Assembly: GCA_028287065.1 (NCBI GenBank) | Contig: JAQBQJ010000173.1 | Span: 1-41,576 of the forward strand | DNA length: 41,576 bases | Origin: Labilithrix sp. | GTDB taxonomy: Bacteria; Myxococcota_A; Polyangia; Polyangiales; Polyangiaceae | Direction: 5' to 3' | Part shown: piece by piece, positions 39,108 to 41,576 of the stretch | Layout of the letters: every line of letters starts with the position of its first letter | How positions within the stretch are numbered: position 1 is the first letter of the stretch | Program-made: the position numbers and the translations under genes | Notes under the pieces: model-generated | What the model was told of the DNA's origin: nothing | The model's input: only the letters and a program-made list of their open reading frames with translations | The model's database searches: none

Positions 39108-40190
39108 TTGAGACGAAAGGACAAATATAACTCCGTCGCGACGCTCCTCCTCGCGTGCTGCAGCAGCGTGGGAGCACTCCGCTGTTCTCTGCTGACGGAC
39201 ACCGACGGCCTCGCAGGGAGCGAGTCAGACGCGTCGCTCGACGGCGCGCTGCCTACCGTCGACGGCAGCGCGGCCGATCGGCCGAGCACGCCGGATTCAT
39301 CGGTGGACGGCGCTTCCGCCGGCGAGGTGTTCGCGAGCGGACAGACCGGCGCCTTCGGGCTCGCACGGCTCGGAACGAACCTGTACTGGACGAGCGGGAA
39401 GCCGGGCGGTGAGGTCGCATCGTGCCCGCTCGCGGCGTGCGTGACGCCGACGGTGGTGGCGAGTGGAGCCAAGGCGACCACCGCGATGGCCGCGCTCGGC
39501 CGCGTCTACTGGATGACGCCCGGGACGAAGACCATCTCGTACACGCAGGCCGGCGGTTCGGTCGGCCATTTCGAGGCCTACTCCCCTGTGAGCTGGATCG
39601 GGGCGGGGATGTCGTTCCGCTACGTGATCGAGGAGAGCCGCCAGTTCACGCTTCTCCAGGGCGATCCGCCCGTCTCGACGACGTCGTTCCTCGGGTTCGA
39701 CGCGTATCCGGATCGGGCCGCCGGTCATGACGGTGCGGTCGCATGGACCTCGGGTAAGACGATGTCCGTCGGCTATTGCGGCTCGGGCGGCTGCGACGCC
39801 TCGACAAGCGACGTTTCGAAGAACGAGAGCGCCGTCGCGATCGCGCTCGATGCTTCGTTCCTCTTCTGGACGACGACCGACGGCCGCATTCGCGCGGCCG
39901 CGCACGACGGCGTTCGGATCACCTCCGCTGCCGTGACCGACATAGCCAGCGGCCTCGCCGAGCCTTGTGCGCTCGCGCCCGACGAGGTCGGCCCGTTCCT
40001 CTATTTCGCGACGCGCGGGTCGGCAGCCGGCGGCTACCTCGACGGCATCGTCGGGAAGCTCCTCAAGACTGGAGGTCCGGTCACCGTGCTCGCGACCGGC
40101 CAGGCACGTCCGGCCAACATCCTCCTCACCGAGACGCACCTGTTCTGGGCGAACGAGTACGACGGAACGATCCGACGCCTCCCGAAATGA
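39108..40190 (+). CDS. Beta-propeller-like lipoprotein
   Basis: A 360-residue exported protein. The start is uncertain: TTG at 39108 gives MRRKDKYNSVATLLLACC, a plausible signal with lipobox LLAC, and GGGAG is directly adjacent, so spacing is poor. An Asp/Ser/Ala linker (about 33-70) leads to repeated blades with aromatic strands (NLYWTSGK, RVYWMTPG, VAWTSGK, FLFWTTTDG, FLYFATRG, LFWANEYDG). Their turns end in LKTGG and RRLPK. The pattern matches the propeller lipoprotein at 19347, and the two are probably paralogues of a family expanded in Polyangiales. No kinase gene adjoins this copy. Ligand or function is unknown. Confidence 0.75.
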   Translation: MRRKDKYNSVATLLLACCSSVGALRCSLLTDTDGLAGSESDASLDGALPTVDGSAADRPSTPDSSVDGASAGEVFASGQTGAFGLARLGTNLYWTSGKPGGEVASCPLAACVTPTVVASGAKATTAMAALGRVYWMTPGTKTISYTQAGGSVGHFEAYSPVSWIGAGMSFRYVIEESRQFTLLQGDPPVSTTSFLGFDAYPDRAAGHDGAVAWTSGKTMSVGYCGSGGCDASTSDVSKNESAVAIALDASFLFWTTTDGRIRAAAHDGVRITSAAVTDIASGLAEPCALAPDEVGPFLYFATRGSAAGGYLDGIVGKLLKTGGPVTVLATGQARPANILLTETHLFWANEYDGTIRRLPK

Positions 40191-40203
40191 CGCGACCGCT
40201 CCT

Positions 40204-41576
40204 CTAGTTGAGGCAGGTCGGCACGTCGGTCGTGTCGTTCAGCACGTTCTCTTCGATGATCAGACGCGCGAGCTCGTCGCGACGGCGCCACAGGCATTGC
40301 GTGTGCGCCTGCCGCAGGTACCCGAACGAGTAGACGGTGGGATTGTCGTACGCATCCGTGAGTCGACCGACGTCGAAGCGATAACCCTTCTCGCGCTCCT
40401 CGATCGCGGCCTTCGCCTCTTCGGTCTTGTCGCGCGCGCGGGCGAGCCCGGCGCGCGCGGCGTCGTTGTCGCCTCGGGCATGCGCGAGGATCGCGCGATA
40501 GAGCGTCACGACGTGCTCGATCCGCAAGCGCACGACCCGCACGCCGTCACGAAGCTCGTTGCACCATGGCGTGAGCACCGCATCGGAGCCGCGGCATCGT
40601 GAGGCGAGCGAGTCCTCGATGGGCTTCATCTGCGCGCCCATCGCGTCGAGCTCGTCGAGCACCGTGGTCTCGAAGGCGACGCGCTCGGCCTCGGTTCCGA
40701 TCACGAGCAGCTCGAACTTCTTTCGGATGGGGCGGATCACGATGCCGAGACCGGCGGCGGTCTCGACGGTCGCGTCCTCGCCGCTCACGTACGGCACGAG
40801 CTTCTCGTCGAACAGATAGTGCCGCTGCAGCGCAATCACCTGCGTGAGCTCCGCGAGCACGCCGCTGCCGCACGAACCGAAGGCGGACGCGTAATGAGAG
40901 ACGAAGCGGTCGAGCGGAGCGGCGGGCTCCCAGAGCATCTTCGCCGCGAGATAGTCCGTCAGCCAGTAGCCCCACTCGTGACCGGAGCTGAACGTCACGT
41001 GACCTTCGAGCTTCGGGAGGCCGGCGGCTGCGATGTCGCGATCGAGGCCGTGGATGTCGTTCCATCGCGACTCGATGAACTCGGGAAGGAAGACCGGCAC
41101 GTCGACGTCGGCGGAGATCCAGTAGGCGGACTCGGGGAAGTAGCGCACGCGTCGCTTGGGGAGCTGCGAGATCATGAACTCGCGCTGGAAGTGGAAGTCG
41201 GGATGCTCGTACATCCCCTGATCGCGATACGTGTCGAACCAGAACAGCGTGTGCGTCGTCTGGCCGAGGCGCGGGTCGGCGAACTTCGGCAGATGATAGA
41301 AGTACGTCGGCTCGCCCTTGTACTGCACGTAGAGCTGCGGATAGTTGCCGACGTGGTTCTGCACGTTGACGCGCGTGCTCGGCGAGACCTTCGCGACGTG
41401 CTCGACCGCTGCGTTCAGCCAGATCACGACGTTCTCCGGCTCGGCCGCGAGGAACTCGCCGAGCGCGAGCTCGATGTCGTCCCACGGCACCTCGAGCGCG
41501 CGTGAGAGACCCGTGGCGATGTTGTCGGCGAACTTCGCTTCGTCGCGGACGAGGACGTAGTTGTTCTGCAGCGAGC
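40204..41576 (-). CDS. Partial gene of unknown family, start beyond the right edge
   Basis: At least 457 residues of an open frame run from the right edge to TAG at 40204-40206. The frame stays open past the in-frame GTG at 41490 to the end of the window, with conserved-looking residues (NNYVLVRDEAKFADNIATGL), so the real start is outside. Features include NVVIWLNAAVEHVAKVSP, YFYHLPKFADPRLGQTTHTL, a Trp/Tyr-rich block RYFPESAYWISADVDVP and SSGHEWGYWLTDYL, then a helical C-terminal third with about six Cys ending DVPTCLN. The aromatic-rich centre suggests a carbohydrate-active or ligand-binding fold such as a TIM barrel, but I cannot name a family or catalytic pair. Confidence 0.75.
   Translation of the reverse strand, partial: SLQNNYVLVRDEAKFADNIATGLSRALEVPWDDIELALGEFLAAEPENVVIWLNAAVEHVAKVSPSTRVNVQNHVGNYPQLYVQYKGEPTYFYHLPKFADPRLGQTTHTLFWFDTYRDQGMYEHPDFHFQREFMISQLPKRRVRYFPESAYWISADVDVPVFLPEFIESRWNDIHGLDRDIAAAGLPKLEGHVTFSSGHEWGYWLTDYLAAKMLWEPAAPLDRFVSHYASAFGSCGSGVLAELTQVIALQRHYLFDEKLVPYVSGEDATVETAAGLGIVIRPIRKKFELLVIGTEAERVAFETTVLDELDAMGAQMKPIEDSLASRCRGSDAVLTPWCNELRDGVRVVRLRIEHVVTLYRAILAHARGDNDAARAGLARARDKTEEAKAAIEEREKGYRFDVGRLTDAYDNPTVYSFGYLRQAHTQCLWRRRDELARLIIEENVLNDTTDVPTCLN

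Noticed and set aside
1-41576. CRISPR array, tRNA, rRNA or mobile element
   Set aside because: No regularly spaced repeats, cloverleaf-like segments, rRNA-like stretches, transposase motifs or terminal repeats were seen on either strand by eye.

Overview
The window is high-GC DNA with strong G/C bias at third codon positions. It most likely comes from a myxobacterium of the Polyangiales type (Labilithrix/Sorangium-like). The pointers are two proteins with MYXO-CTERM-like C-termini, about ten predicted lipoproteins (several with Asp/Ala/Gly-rich linkers), a Hanks-type kinase with a periplasmic tail, an FHA-containing NtrC-like regulator, and many secreted proteins of no known family. The genus is inferred from gene style; no rRNA or marker comparison was possible. 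I saw no tRNA, rRNA, CRISPR array, insertion sequence, integrase or phage gene, so this looks like ordinary chromosome rather than an island.

Positions 1-5700: the tail of an unknown gene, a universal stress protein, a small membrane protein, then a minus-strand pair: a fused 3-aminobutyryl-CoA ammonia-lyase/3-keto-5-aminohexanoate cleavage enzyme (Kal-Kce) overlapping trpE by four bases. Two secreted proteins of unknown role follow. Positions 5.9-11.9 kb: an envelope-lipid run (uppS, an M61-like lipoprotein protease with a PDZ domain, cdsA), glutamate dehydrogenase, a large imperfect palindrome, and an alpha/beta hydrolase. Positions 11.9-16.9 kb: a LysR regulator divergent from an NmrA-like oxidoreductase, a surface protein with both a lipobox and a MYXO-CTERM-like tail, and an FHA-AAA+-Fis regulator that lacks the GAFTGA sigma-54 contact loop.

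Positions 16.97-20.4 kb: a tightly overlapping three-gene operon of Ser/Thr kinase, membrane-anchored PEGA-like protein and beta-propeller lipoprotein. Positions 20.4-27.5 kb: a five-gene minus-strand run, transcribed from right to left, of a peptidoglycan amidase, a PP2C phosphatase fused to a cyclic-nucleotide-binding domain, a lipoprotein, an outer-membrane barrel and a Gly-rich membrane protein. A rhomboid protease with a Cys-rich tail converges on, and overlaps, a DUF72 gene that follows a complete NtrC-type response regulator.

Positions 31.1-36.4 kb: a Bat-like operon of a 740-residue helical-repeat lipoprotein, a 24-residue micro-lipoprotein, a DUF58 protein and a BatA-like von Willebrand A protein, joined by ATGA overlaps and without the usual MoxR ATPase. 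The right end holds a small lipoprotein, a crotonase, formiminoglutamate deiminase (hutF) with a short N-terminus, a second propeller lipoprotein and a truncated gene of unknown family.

The main theme is envelope biology under phospho-signalling: kinase, phosphatase, FHA regulator and response regulator are interleaved with peptidoglycan enzymes, lipoproteins and surface-anchored proteins. The best candidates for something new are the Bat-like operon with its micro-lipoprotein, the GAFTGA-less FHA regulator, the dual-anchored surface proteins and the Kal-Kce fusion coupled to trpE.
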